Of a stretch of DNA of 64,000 nt, positions 46,793 to 59,354 are shown in pieces; the first letter of the stretch is position 1; every line of letters begins with the position of its first letter. Both the position numbers and the translations under genes were made by a program. The notes below the pieces were generated by a model. That model was not told the origin of the DNA. It was given only the letters and a program-made list of their open reading frames with translations, and did no database searches. The DNA is from Neurospora crassa OR74A (lineage: Eukaryota > Ascomycota > Sordariomycetes > Sordariales > Sordariaceae), in contig NC_026501.1 in assembly GCF_000182925.2 (NCBI RefSeq), positions 992,001 to 1,056,000 on the forward strand, given 5' to 3'.

Positions 46793-48506
46793 ATGATACC
46801 CAAACAACTCACCACCGTCGCTGCATTCTCGGCCACCCTCCTCTCCGCCAGCGGCGGCGTGTCCGCCTTCCTCATTCCTCCCGAGCTCTCCGACACCGAC
46901 ATCGCCTTTGCACAAGAAGTCGCTTCCGAAATCAACAACCCTCACTCTGCCACCGGCCTCGACCCCATTACCGCCGCCGCCTCTCAACACCAACTGATCG
47001 AGCTCGCCTGCCCCGGCTGCCCCGTCCTCATCAAGGACCGTCACCACAACAAGCACCACCCCAAGGTCTTGACCGACAAGCCGAACCACTTGGAGCTGGA
47101 CTTCAAGATTGATCACAGTGCCGGCACCGCGGAAGGGGACAGGTTGCTGGTCAACGGGTTCGAGCTGTTTCCCAATGCTGATCCGTTGAGGGCAGAGTTA
47201 TGGGCTGGACAGATTTTGGAGGGGGATGGCGCCCCGAAGCCTTTGCGTGACGCCAAGGAGTGGGTTGAGAAGATGGAGGAGGAGGACGACGACGACGACC
47301 AAAGCGATCACGATGATTCCAACGACCGCGAGAAGCAACATCAACAACAACAAGACGACGATCATAAGAAGCAACACAAGAACAGGAAACACAAGAACCG
47401 CAAGCACAGAAACCGCAAGCCCAAAACCCTCCCGCAAAACCTCGGGTTCGGCCTTCGCACTTCTCTGCCCCAGGTCTCTACCGACCCCGCTGAGCAGGCC
47501 ACTGCCGCCGCTAACCAAGAAGTCATCGATCTGAACTTGCAAATCGTCGAGGTCGGCAACGCCTTTGTTTCGGGTATTCCGAGCGTGGAAATCAAGCTTC
47601 TGAGGGACTCAGTGACGCACAAGCTGATGATCGGGAACATTGAGACTGCTCCCTCGAACGAGGACAGCGGCGTTCCGGTGCCTTTTATGGGTGTTATTCC
47701 CGACGACCAAACGAAGCAGGAGCAGCAGGAGTGTGATAACTTCTTGTGTCGTCTTTTGGAAGGGTTCAGGGAGAAGGTGAAGGAGGGTAAGGAGGCTTGG
47801 GGGAAGAAGATGGGGGGTTGCCATGGCGACGAGGACGATATGGAGGAGCATGGTATGATGATCATGCCCGCTGAGGAGGAGGAGGTGGGCAGTGAGCGGG
47901 AGATGCCAGTGGTGGAGATTGATGTGGAACGGATCGACATCACTGAGGGCCAAGACGGTACTTGGGAGATTGTTGCTTCCCCGGTTCAGGAGGACGTCGA
48001 GCAAGAACAGAAGATCAAGGACCTGCTTGATGAGGTGCCCCAGCAGGAGTCTGAGGAGCATGGTCACCACCATGGCGGCATGCACCGCTATGAGCACAGC
48101 TGGGGCCAGTTGCTCAAGAGCATCACTACCCATGTTCTGTTGCCGGTGCTGGTTGGTATTGTTGCTGGTGTGTCTGTTAGCTTGTACGTTTTCATTTCCG
48201 CTTTCCCCCCTTTCCCTGTTCGAACGATCGCTAACATCATGAAACAGCATCGGCATGGCCGTCGGAACCCTCATCGTCGCTCTCTACCGCTTTTTCTACC
48301 GTCGTGGTGGCTGCAACGGTCAAAAGTGCCGTCGCCGCGGTGGTGCTGGTTGCAAGCGTGCCCAGCGCCACGGCAAAGACGAAGCTGAGGCCCCTGTTGA
48401 AGAGAAGGCTGGTTTGTTGAATGCGCAGGAGCCCGAGGCTGAGGTTGAGGCGCCCCCGGCTTATGAGGATGCCAAGGTTGCTGAGGAGGGGGAGGTCAAG
48501 AAGTGA
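46793..48506 (+). CDS. Secretory-pathway single-pass membrane protein with acidic/His-rich lumenal part and PPAY tail, 549 aa
   Basis: Exon 1 is 46793-48183 and exon 2 is 48248-48506 (64-nt intron, GTACGT donor, CTAAC branch site, phase 2). An N-terminal signal peptide (about 1-25) is followed by a lumenal or extracellular region with one CPGC motif. Next come an Asp/Gln-rich stretch and a basic-His segment (repeats of KNRKH type) near residues 190-215. A Glu-rich, His/Met-containing segment precedes the membrane helix at about 447-477, which the intron splits. The cytosolic tail has Cys/Arg clusters, then Glu-rich sequence with PPAY, a PY motif of the kind bound by WW domains of Rsp5-type ubiquitin ligases. 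I do not recognise a named family. Metal binding by the His/acidic parts and endosomal sorting through PPAY are possible but unproven. Confidence 0.86.
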
Positions 48507-49116
48507 AGATTGACTCGACTCGAGTGTTCGGCATGCCGTTCCGAAACAACAGGATGAGAGGAAGTCAGGAAGGAAATCAGGAAGGAAGTCAGGAAGGGAG
48601 AAAGGATGATACCATACGTGAGATACCATACGATTTGTGGCAGCGGAAGGCTGAGATGGATGGTCAAGCTACACCAGATTGTCACGCACATTAAGCAAAT
48701 AACTGACTAGGTACGCTCCTTGGGCAAATACCATTTCAACTTGTTTTACACAGAAACTGTTAGCAGACATATATGTCTGACCACTGCTAGCTCGCTTGGG
48801 TTGATGGGTGATACTATTGTCATGATGTTATTGTGCTGCTAGTAAGGTAAGATCATCATCTTTCGCTGAGCCTGTCTCTCTACCCTTGCCAGGGCGGCGG
48901 AAAAAAACAACAACAAAAAGTGCTAATGCGGTTGCCCGTAATCCAATTCTCTGCCTTGTCCACTCCTCGTTCTTCCCAATGATGAAACTGAAACCCCATA
49001 TTCTGTTCGTCGCGCAATGCCAAATCCGTTGGTCTGTTGGTTAAGTAGTTACCTAATTACACGCCAACTTCTTCTCCAGTCGACGAAGCCATGCGAGTTT
49101 CTGTCTGTCCCCTTCC
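48507..49116. other. Convergent 3' spacer
   Basis: 3' flanks of the plus-strand gene ending at 48506 and the minus-strand gene ending at 49117. It includes a GGAAGTCAGGAA-type short tandem repeat near 48560-48598. No gene seen. Confidence 0.5.
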
Positions 49117-49647
49117 TTACACCATCCCCTGCCCCCTCTCAGTTCTAGCCCTTCTCCACCTTCTCGCCCACGCCGCAAGACCCTGGAGGGGAACTTTGAT
49201 CATGACTTCGTATGCATCCTTCCAACCAAGTTCTTCTGGCTCTTCTTCCTCTTCTGGCTGTTTGTCGGTAGAGGTGGTGGTTATGAACTGTTGCTTTTGG
49301 CAGAGGTAGTTGAGCCTGTCGATGTCGAGCCCGGTTTCGAGCTCGGGGAGAAGGTTGAAGTTGATTGTGGCTGTGCGTGTTGGATTGAGGAGGTTGGGGG
49401 TGTTGTTGTTGTTGTTGTTGTTGTTGTTGATATTGTTGGAGGGGGTTGAGGAGTTGTTGGTGAGGAAGTTGGTTGCGTTGGCAGTAGATGATGGAGACAC
49501 TGGCGGCAGTGTAGTAGTAGTTCTGGCTGTGGTAGGTTGAGCCGTAGCGGGAAGTGGAAGGCCGATGGCGTGTTGCCCTTGATGATCGGGTGCGGAGGAG
49601 GCGTAGCTCGACAGGGTGCTGAGGCTGCCAGCCCCTGGAGAAGACAT
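49117..49647 (-). CDS. Small Asn-rich hypothetical protein, 176 aa, single exon
   Basis: An uninterrupted frame on the minus strand with a good start context (CCAAG before ATG). The first 110 residues are Ser/Thr/Ala-rich with a run of about nine Asn (encoded by AAC/AAT repeats at about 49398-49430). The last 70 residues are better ordered: an acidic patch (EEEEEPEE) followed by a segment ending WKDAYEVMIKVPLQGLAAWARRWRRAR, which could form an amphipathic helix. I do not recognise the family. Codon use and the structured C terminus argue for a real gene. The opposite-strand frame over the same DNA is simple-sequence only. It converges on the gene ending at 48506. Confidence 0.58.
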   Translation of the reverse strand: MSSPGAGSLSTLSSYASSAPDHQGQHAIGLPLPATAQPTTARTTTTLPPVSPSSTANATNFLTNNSSTPSNNINNNNNNNNNTPNLLNPTRTATINFNLLPELETGLDIDRLNYLCQKQQFITTTSTDKQPEEEEEPEELGWKDAYEVMIKVPLQGLAAWARRWRRARTERGQGMV

Positions 49648-50675
49648 CTTGGGCGTTTCTTGAGTCGAGCAGCTCTGTACTTATGGATGTGGTATATAGT
49701 ACCGAGTATTTGATAGTGTTGTTGATGTCAAGTAAAACGAAGGAGGGCAGGCTACTAGAGGTTGGGCGGATCGATGTTGGGTTAGGTTTGTGATTACCTA
49801 GGTAGCGAGCGGGAAGCAGAAGATGGAAAGTGCACTTTCTTTCGAGCCTGAAGTGGTTTCCTTAGTTTTCAAGTGGTTTGAGAAAGCAGTAAGAAGTCTT
49901 GCTTTGATACACACGAGCGGGTTACCTCTTAGGTATGAAGCCCCAAAACGGGGCCTGCTCTATGCCCGTGAAGAAGCACCTGGAAGTATTTATTATTATT
50001 TCTTTTTTTTTTTATCTTCCGGACCTGGCCTGCCTTACCTTGTTTTGAAGCTGCATTCAGGTGCTTCACTGCGAAATCAGGAGGGGTGGCTAATCATCAG
50101 CACAGCCCCAGAAGCAAGGCTTCCACTTTACATTCAAATCAGCAAACGAATCTGAAGACTAGAGTTGTACACCACCGACAGTCCCAAGTAACACACAGCC
50201 TGGTGAATCTCACATCTATGGACCATCAAGGTGTTTGTCGTCCGTCTTCAAAATGACCCCCACGGTCCCTTAGCAACCATCCATCACTTACACGACCCCT
50301 GGTGCCAAGCATTGGTGGGGCGGCGCTCAGGAACTGCACCCAGCGGCCCCGGCCATTCGGATGGAAACGCCCCACACCCACACCCACCACCACCAGCGGC
50401 AGCGGGGCATCGCCCAGAATTGGACTTTGATCGGAGCAAAACAGCAGCTCCACCGAGAACTTTCCTGTGTCCGGCAAATGACGAAGTTTGTCCGCATCTT
50501 TCCCCAGCTCCATTTTCGTCACATGCCGCTGTTTATGGTTGCTCGTTGTTGTTGTTGTCGTTGTTAGCAGCAGCCTCCGATTCGTTCTCTCAGTCACCAC
50601 CACATAACTACCTACAGTACCTATCTACCTCTTCGGCCGATCGATCAACCGACCGACGAAACGAACGAACGGACA
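49648..50675. other. Divergent promoter region between the Asn-rich protein gene and shy1
   Basis: No gene is supported. It contains a perfect TACCTAGGTA at 49795-49804 and TACCTA words near 50610-50630, shortly before the shy1 start. Short frames over 50226-50603 show no domain. Confidence 0.5.
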
Positions 50676-52009
50676 ATGGCGGCCAGCGGGAGCATATTCC
50701 AGTGCCTCCTGCGCACGTCGCAACAGAGCTTGGGAAAGAGGATAATCCTCCAAAGACAAACAGCAGCAGCCCACGCAGCAGCTGCGACGCGATTCACGAC
50801 AGCTAGACTCGGCAGAAACCCTGCCTCTAGTCCCCGCCGCCAATTCACCACCTCGTCCACACGCCGACAGACTCAACAACCCGGCGATGATCCCAACTTT
50901 ACTTCCATCCTCGATAACCCTCCCGAGCTTGTGCGGACCGGCAGGAGACATGGCAAGGGGTTGATTATCCTGGGTATGTCCTGATTGAGTCCCAACCATC
51001 TACAATCTCAGCATGCGCTATGCAGCCGTAACACTGACTAACGCATTTACCTCCTCCTCCTCCTCCTCCTCCCCACAGCCATCATCCCCATCACTGCCCT
51101 CTTTCTCGGAACCTGGCAAGTCTACCGACTAAAATGGAAGACGGACCTGATCGCCAAATGCGAGGACCGCATCATCCGGGACCCTCTCCCCCTTCCCCCC
51201 CGCGTGGACCCGGCCGCCATCGCCGACTTCGACTACCGCCGCGTCTACGCCGAGGGCGTCTACCGACACGACCAAGAGATGCTGATCGGCCCGCGCATGC
51301 GCGACGGCGAACAAGGGTACATGGTTGTTACGCCCCTGGAGAGGGGAGATGATCCGAGCTCCAAGGTGTTGGTCAACAGAGGGTGGGTGAGTAAGAAGTT
51401 TGCGGACCAGAGGAGCAGGCCGGATTCCGTCAAGCAGGGCGAAAAGGTCCGTGTGGAGGGCATGCTGAGAGAGCCGTGGAAGAAGAATATGTTCACGCCG
51501 GACAACAGGCCGGATATTGGCGAGTTTTATTTCCCGGATGTGAAGCAGATGGCCGAGTTGACGGGCAGTCAGCCGGTGTGGATTGAGCAGACTATTGGTG
51601 GGTATCTCTGTTTTCTTCTCTGCCAGTTTTGGACGTGGCTGGCCTGGCCTGCGTCCTATAATGGTATGATGGCTATTCTAGCTAGGTATGGTACTAACGT
51701 ATGTTTGTGCGCAGTTCCCGATATTATCACCGTCTATGACTACGAGGCGCGTGGTATCCCTATCGGTAGAGTCGCCGAGGTCAACCTTCGCAACAACCAT
51801 GCGCAGTACATCTTTACTTGGTATGTTCTTAAGCGATGCTTCACCTCCTTCCAATTCTTGACGTACCCCTGCGGTATCGCATATCAGTGCCCGACTAACT
51901 GGTACTTAGGTACGGTCTCGCTGCTGCCACCTCCATCATGTTCTGGCTCGTGGTCAAGAAGCCTGCGAACCAGATTACCAAGCGCGTTCGCATGAACAAG
52001 AGCTGGTAA
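50676..52009 (+). CDS. SHY1: SURF1/Shy1 cytochrome c oxidase assembly protein, 340 aa, four exons
   Basis: Exons are 50676-50973, 51079-51597, 51715-51820 and 51910-52009, all in frame with GT..AG introns. The N-terminal 60 residues are Arg/Ser/Ala-rich with almost no acidic residues, a mitochondrial presequence. The first membrane helix (about 95-113, split by intron 1) ends in the family motif LGTWQVYRLKWK. A long intermembrane-space domain follows, with VNRGW and EGVYRHDQEM patterns. The second helix lies near the C terminus (YGLAAATSIMFWLVV). SURF1/Shy1 acts in the inner mitochondrial membrane in maturation of the Cox1 subunit of complex IV, probably at haem a insertion. Intron 1 uses a CTC microsatellite (51051-51074) as its polypyrimidine tract. 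The stop lies only 64 bases from the CENP-T stop on the other strand. Confidence 0.94.
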
Positions 52010-52073
52010 ACATGAGTTTGTGAGTGGGCAGTGATAGCTTTGCTTTGTCACACATCAATGGTAACAAACACTC

Positions 52074-53998
52074 TCACGTCACCTCTTCGTCTTCGCCGCC
52101 AACCCCAGCACGGCTAGAAGAGGCAGCCTTTCGGCGCTTCTTGACCGGAACAGGCGGCGTCATCCTCAGTTCCTGGAGGAGCTCTCTGGGAAGGTATCGT
52201 TGCGCCAAGGCAAACGGCGTGGTTTGTGCGTTGGTTTGACGTTGTCTATGGAAACAAAAATGTAAGTCAGTCCGTCGTGTACAATAGCTCGAAAAAAGTG
52301 TACAAAGAACACTACACAGGATATAAACAATCGGATACCCAGGGATCAAAGCAAAAGCGCCAAAACATACCTCTTCATCAATGTAAGCATATCACTCATA
52401 TCGATAGTTTTGCGATGGGCGTGCTTTGCGTACGCCGACAAGTCATCTCCCAACTGCTCAAAGAACCAGTCCGAAGCCTGCATGATTGCCTTGAGCGCCT
52501 CAGGCGAGATGTTTCCCTTCGCGCCGCTCGTCTTGGCGAATGTTTGCGCCAGCCGCTTGATCATGGCCGGAGGTAATGATGTGTACTCGATGCCGTGTTT
52601 GGAGATCTTTTTGGTGGCTTTGATCTTGGAGAAGCCCCCTCGTTCACCACCCTCTTCCCGAAACAATCCGAGTTTCTCCCGCGCCGCCGAAGCTGAAAGT
52701 GATACCCTCGCCGCCGTTGGTGTGTAGCCTGATAATCTCGTCATCTCCTCATCCGAGCCTGCCTGGCCCTGGTCGTCTTGGTTGTTATCCAGATCCATGG
52801 CCATACCGTCGTCGTTATCATAATCGTCGTATGCTGGTCCAACATCATTTCCGTCATCGTCATTGTTGTCGTAACTGTCGCTCCTCTGGTCCATCAACTC
52901 CGCGAAACCTCCACCTTGGCCGCTTGTTGCCGCCGCTTCAGCAGCTTGACCCATCTCAAACTGCCTCGTAGGCGAAGCAATCATAAACGTGCTCTCGTCC
53001 ATCCCCACCGGCACCTCAATGTGGAAATCACTATCCCTCCCTCCAGCTCCCAGCAGCAGCCCCATCCCTCCTTCCCCACCTATCGTCTCCCGTCTCCTCG
53101 TCTCGTCCGAGTCCAGCCTGCTAAACTCATCCGGTATCCTATCCTCGGCATTTCCAAAGTCGTCCTCATCAATTGCAGCAGGCGGAAAGAACCCCGAATC
53201 GATCCCATCACTCTGTTGTTGTTGTTGCTGTAGCTGCGGGAAATCACTCAACCGCCCCATCGAATCCCTCATCCTTTGTTGATCCTTCTCCGGATCCACC
53301 CGTCTCGGCAACTCGATACTCTGCACCGTAAAGTTCTCCGTCAGATCTTCGAGTCCTGCACTCCGATGTGGTTGCGGCAGTTCATCATCATCTTCCCAAT
53401 CATCGCCCTCCCCATCCCCCACCCCTAAGCCCAAGCTGAGTCTCGGCCTCTTAGGCAACTCCTCCTCCTCGTCGTCCTCATCTCCATACCTACTCCGCGT
53501 GGATATGTCAAAGGTCAACTCCTCCGACGTGTCCCCCTCCTCTTGCTCTTGTCTTCCCCCAGCAGCAGCAGCAGCAGCAGATCCAGAAAGCGCCGAAGCA
53601 GGACTCGAACTACTACTCGGGATCCTCTCACTCTTGGGCGCCAAGACTTTGCCTAACTGCAGCAGGAAATTACGCGGGGTCTCGCGGGCTTCGCGCAACG
53701 AGCGCCGGCGCGCGTGGTGAGGCGTGAGGATGGCGGCGCGTCGGGAGTCGATGGCGCGGTAGGCGGCGCGGACGTGCGGGGTTGCGTTGGGGTTGGGAGT
53801 GTTGTGTGCGGAAAGGAGGAGGCCGCGGGGGGTGCGGGCGCCGGGGGTGTATGCGCGGGCGTTGGGGCCGGGGGTGTAGGCTCGTGGGAGAGCTGGTACG
53901 ACGGAGAGGCCGGGAGTGGCTCGGACGGGGATTTGGGAGGAAAAAGAGGGTTTTGAGGGGGTTCGGGCTGGTTGTGGTGGGTTGTTTGGGTCGGCCAT
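52074..53998 (-). CDS. CENPT: CENP-T kinetochore protein with C-terminal histone fold, 599 aa, two exons
   Basis: Exon 1 is 53998-52371 and exon 2 is 52245-52074 on the minus strand (125-nt intron, GTATGT donor, ATAG acceptor, phase 2). The N-terminal 120 residues are Pro/Arg/Thr-rich with TPG and TPR motifs suited to Cdk phosphorylation. In CENP-T this arm recruits the Ndc80 complex. The middle is acidic and disordered. The last 135 residues hold the histone fold (about 465-543: YTSLPPAMIKRLAQTF, FFEQLGDDLSAYAKHAHRKTI, DMLTLMKR). The CENP-T-specific extension RYLPRELLQELRM follows, encoded by exon 2. The protein pairs with CENP-W in the inner kinetochore. Without splicing the frame would end soon after MKR, so the second exon is well supported. 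Confidence 0.92.
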
Positions 53999-56560
53999 TT
54001 TGATGGGAGGAAGGTCGGGCCTGGCCTCGCTTGGCGGAGAGGATTGCGACGGATGGGATGTGATTGAGGTGGGCGTCGGTGTTAGAGATGGATGGTGAAG
54101 GTGGTGATGGTGGTGTTTGGAATGCGCTGAAGCAGTGTCGCAAGCTGTCCCGCCTGGGAATTATTGCTATGTGTGGCGCAGGCTTCTAGTAGCATTACAG
54201 ATTTGTGAAGCTTGGTCCGAGGTGTTGTAAACTAACCTCGATGGCGACGAAGTTCGGAGAGCAGCAGACGCGACGACGCGTTTGGGCTTGCCAATTGATT
54301 GTAACAAGTGCACTTTCGCAAATGGAACCCGACAACGGGTGTTGACTGTTGATTGCATCGGCCCCGCTTTTCTTCGAGTTTCCTTGTGAATGCCGGGCCC
54401 TGCCCCCGGCCGCCGTTCGCCTACCCCATAATTCCGCAGTGGGGCGGGTGCGCCCGACGGTCAACGCCCGGACCACAGAGGTCAGGTCGCCAGGGACTTG
54501 CCCTTGCCCCCTTGGATCATCACCTTTGTTCTCCATTCTCCACGAGTGAGCGTCCTGCTGATCTTGCGGTTGTTGTGTTTCCGAGCGTGTCTGCAAAAAG
54601 TCTCGCTTGTTCTGCTCAAATTGGCTTGGGCCATCCGTACTCATGGCAGAGCGGAGTGATGTGGTGTACGGAGTCAGTGTCGGCTTCGCTTGGTTTTGGA
54701 AACACCCTATCTACGTCACAATGCTTGGGACACTGCGGATACATGGGTTACTGTGCACAAGGCTCCCGTCCCGTTGTAACGTCCACAGGGCTCGCCCCGA
54801 CGATACAAGTACACCGCCAAAAGACGGAGGTTCCGTCCGATAAGGGGGATATCGCAGCCGCTGTCAATACCTAGTGATACATAGCGATAACAATGTGAGA
54901 GCTTCAGTGTTTTTGGTTGTGCTCAGGCAATATCTGACAGTTCTATAACTTTTCCCACCTCCCGCCAGCCACTGCCTGAACTGGCCTTGGCTAAAAGCAA
55001 GTCAGGGGCTCCCCATACACTACAACGATGCCTGGCGCCTTTTTCATGGCTTGGCTTTCTTCCTCTTGGCGGTTGCTCTGACTGGAGATATGTTACAGAT
55101 TGTGCTTCAAGAGCCAAATCTCAGACGTAGCCATCCGTCGTCTGATTCTAGTGTCGCTGGACGTCTGTCAGTGGCCATTAGACTTTGGCGTGACAGCAAG
55201 CAGCACCATTTACTCCACTTGGGTCGATGTTGAAACCGTTGTGCCGGCAATGATATCACCAACAGACCGAGCTTCTCCTGTCTCTTGATCCTTAGTTTCG
55301 AAACGGGTGGTGAGTTCGGTCACCGGATGCTGATTTCCCCTATCCTCCGAATGCCAAGACTTTGCAACAAACAAAGCCCCTGATATGGATATCTGGTTAG
55401 CGCCTTGCTTCAAGTGTCCCAAAGCATTTAGCACTCTGTTGCTTGCTGCTTCGAGCAAAGAGATCTGGTCTTGTCTTGTCTTTGACTACCACGATGATTG
55501 AAGCATTTGACGCCGAGGTGTGAGGAGACTTTGCCCAACTCCCCAATCGAATGCCATGCCGCCGACAGGAAAAAGTAACGGGCACGTTTGGAAGGAATGA
55601 TGGGATCTGAAAGGCTAAATAGCGCTCCACTTGATTTGAATCGCCAGACGGGAGAAACGGGCTGCCCTGTGGTTCAGTGCGACTTCCCCCGCCACGCCGC
55701 CACTTGTTGCAGTGAGGTGGGAAAGGGACAGTGCGCATTCCCCTCCCCTTGGTCTGTCTGGGCAAGCACCGAGTGCAGTCCGTCTGGCTCTTGAGATCGA
55801 TATTATCTTGAGCCGTGCTTTTGAGCGCACATTGTTGTTAGTGATCGGTGGTCTGTCTGTCTGGCTTCTGTCACTGTCAGATGAAACCTAATTGACCCAA
55901 CCATCTACTACTACTACTTGACCGTCATCACTTCTTCGTTACCGCAGTACACTGCCAACTACTCGGGCTGCCAGACTGCCCTGATAAGTAACGAACCAAA
56001 GAGTAGGACCAATGGTGAGATGGCACAGCAGCGACTCCAGCGTCACAAAGAAGCTACTTCCCAGACCGTGATACAATACCTACCTCTAGGTGGTAGGTAA
56101 GTAACAGCCGTAAACCCTGCCCAACTCCCGTCCCCAAGCACTGACCAGTGACGGGGCTACATCGGCATGAATGGATGGCAGCCAGCGACCAGCCAGCGGC
56201 CACCAACCAGGGCTCTGGGCTCTAACGGGCGCCCAGTCCAGGCGCGCCCCAGGGCAAATTCCCAGCCTACTCCCTGTCTCCGCCGCCCGCTTCCCGCCTC
56301 TCGCTTGAACGAGGAGGACCACTTTGACCAGACCAGTGCACCATACAGGGAAGTCCACAAGTGCACCACACCTGCGCTGCCAGCCTCAACCGATTGCACC
56401 GACCGACCCAACCCTTTTTTTTCTGTATCCCAACGACTTTCTGCCACTCCGATCCGTCACTGCTGCTTTCACATCGACTACAACAAACATACCAAACCTC
56501 TAATCACGAGTCCCTAATACCAATCCCACCCCCAATCCATCTTTCTCAGCCATTCCCACA
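53999..56560. other. Divergent intergenic region between CENP-T and rac
   Basis: No gene is supported in 2.6 kb separating two genes transcribed in opposite directions. GC-rich frames such as 54353-54874 have no domain. The stretch just before 56561 is pyrimidine-rich and is the probable rac leader. A TACCTACCTCTAGGTGGTAGGTA inverted arrangement lies around 56078-56100. Confidence 0.45.
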
Positions 56561-57633
<1,073 letters not shown>

Positions 57634-59354
57634 TTAATTCACCACAACCAACCAAACCACACCAGACATACTACCACCATCACAACACCATCACACCAAC
57701 GCTCATGAGGCCATTTACCGAGGGCGCAGCGCACGCCTTGACATCAGCACACAACAACAGGGTGTTCCATGGGGATAATTGTGAGGGGACACCATCTATA
57801 CCCGGCGGACATAATTAGATGTTGATGAGATTTTCTTTTCCTGGTTGTTCCGATCGTCTCGAAATAAACTCGCAAGCTGGTTTTCGTCTCTTTTTTTTTT
57901 CTCTGTCTTTTCATTCTCATCTTTTTGGATCTATCCCTCTACTACTACTACTACTACCCCGAAGAGAAAGCAGAAGTGGACCGATACGATCTCATCTATC
58001 TAGTGCCGACCGATGATGCTGGTGTGAAGTGCATCCATTCATCCTTCAAAGTGACGGATAGGGCGGCGGGCGTATAACATGCGACGACACTCTTTTTGCA
58101 GGCAGGTGATTATGGGGGAAACTGATGCAAGGAAAGGTCACAATCGGCGGGTATGGGCGAGAAAAGGGAAGAAACGAGGGATGCGCCGTCGATTCCACGG
58201 TACAATTTCACTCGCTTGAGTAGAAGAGAATATACAAGGAGAGTCTAGGAGAATGGGGGTGGACAGGAGGATCGTATAGTGGAGGAAGGGAGGGTTAGAC
58301 AGGACGAGAAGAGGAAAGAGTAGGACGGGGCCTAGGTGAATGTAGTCGTAGGTTGGTAGGCTAGATCGAGGGAGTGCCATGCAAACTAGTTCAGATCAAG
58401 CCGTGGTCCACTGCTTTTATGCGCTTTCTCTACGGACACAAATGAGTTCCGGTTCGCCATGGTTGTTTTACATACCGGGTCATTCTTGTACCACGTTTTG
58501 TGTTATCCAAGCTCTTCCATTACCGTTCCGTTAGTCGTCGATCTGAACACAACCTGAGAACGAAGGGCCGACAATTCATCCCGTGATCCAGAACCTCCAT
58601 ATTCCTTCTCGTACATAAGTTGAGTGATCGTGGAATCAATCCCGGGTGACGGACTAGTCGAAGGTAAAATAAAGTTTATAATGATGGCTTTCTTCCTACA
58701 TGTCTCGAGTCTCCTTGGTACATCTGTTCATCGAGTTATCTTATACAAAAAGACGAACATCACATACAGTGAGTGAAGACACTGCCGATTGCGGATGAAC
58801 CGCGCAGCAACAGAGGGAGACTCAATTTGGTAGTTCGTAAAACACCAGCTGATCCGTCTTTATCCATTCATCTATCGTGAGAAAAGGCTAGATGAAAGAT
58901 ACATATTTTGGGGTATCATGAAAGTTCCTTGCTCTCGGACTCCTTTTGACTGAACTTCAAGTCGATATGTATCCATTTCTTCTTTCCCTTCGACACATTT
59001 CCTTGGATGAAACTGTAACGTGACCCGATCGTCAATGCAAAGTAATAGTAGTATAAACAAAACGTGGACAACAACACGCTGATAACGACATGAACAAAGA
59101 AAAAAAAGAAACAACAGACACCCCGCAAGGGAAACCAAAAATCAGAAACCAACTGAGATCTACGCAAGATTCCCATCCAGAGGCGCTTTCAATGCTCAGA
59201 CAAAGCATAGCAATAGCTTGTCCAAAGCGTATTTCAGGAAGCCATAACCAATGCAACTCTCAGCCCCGAATCAAACCAGTCGAGCCGGGGTTTTCCCATC
59301 CCCAGGCCTCCAACCGCTCCATAGGCCATCAAACCGTCGCAGCAGCGAGTCCTA
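57634..59354. other. Convergent 3' region between rac and nop6
   Basis: 3' flanks of two converging genes. No gene is seen. Short T-rich and ACT-repeat tracts occur near 57890-57957. Confidence 0.5.
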
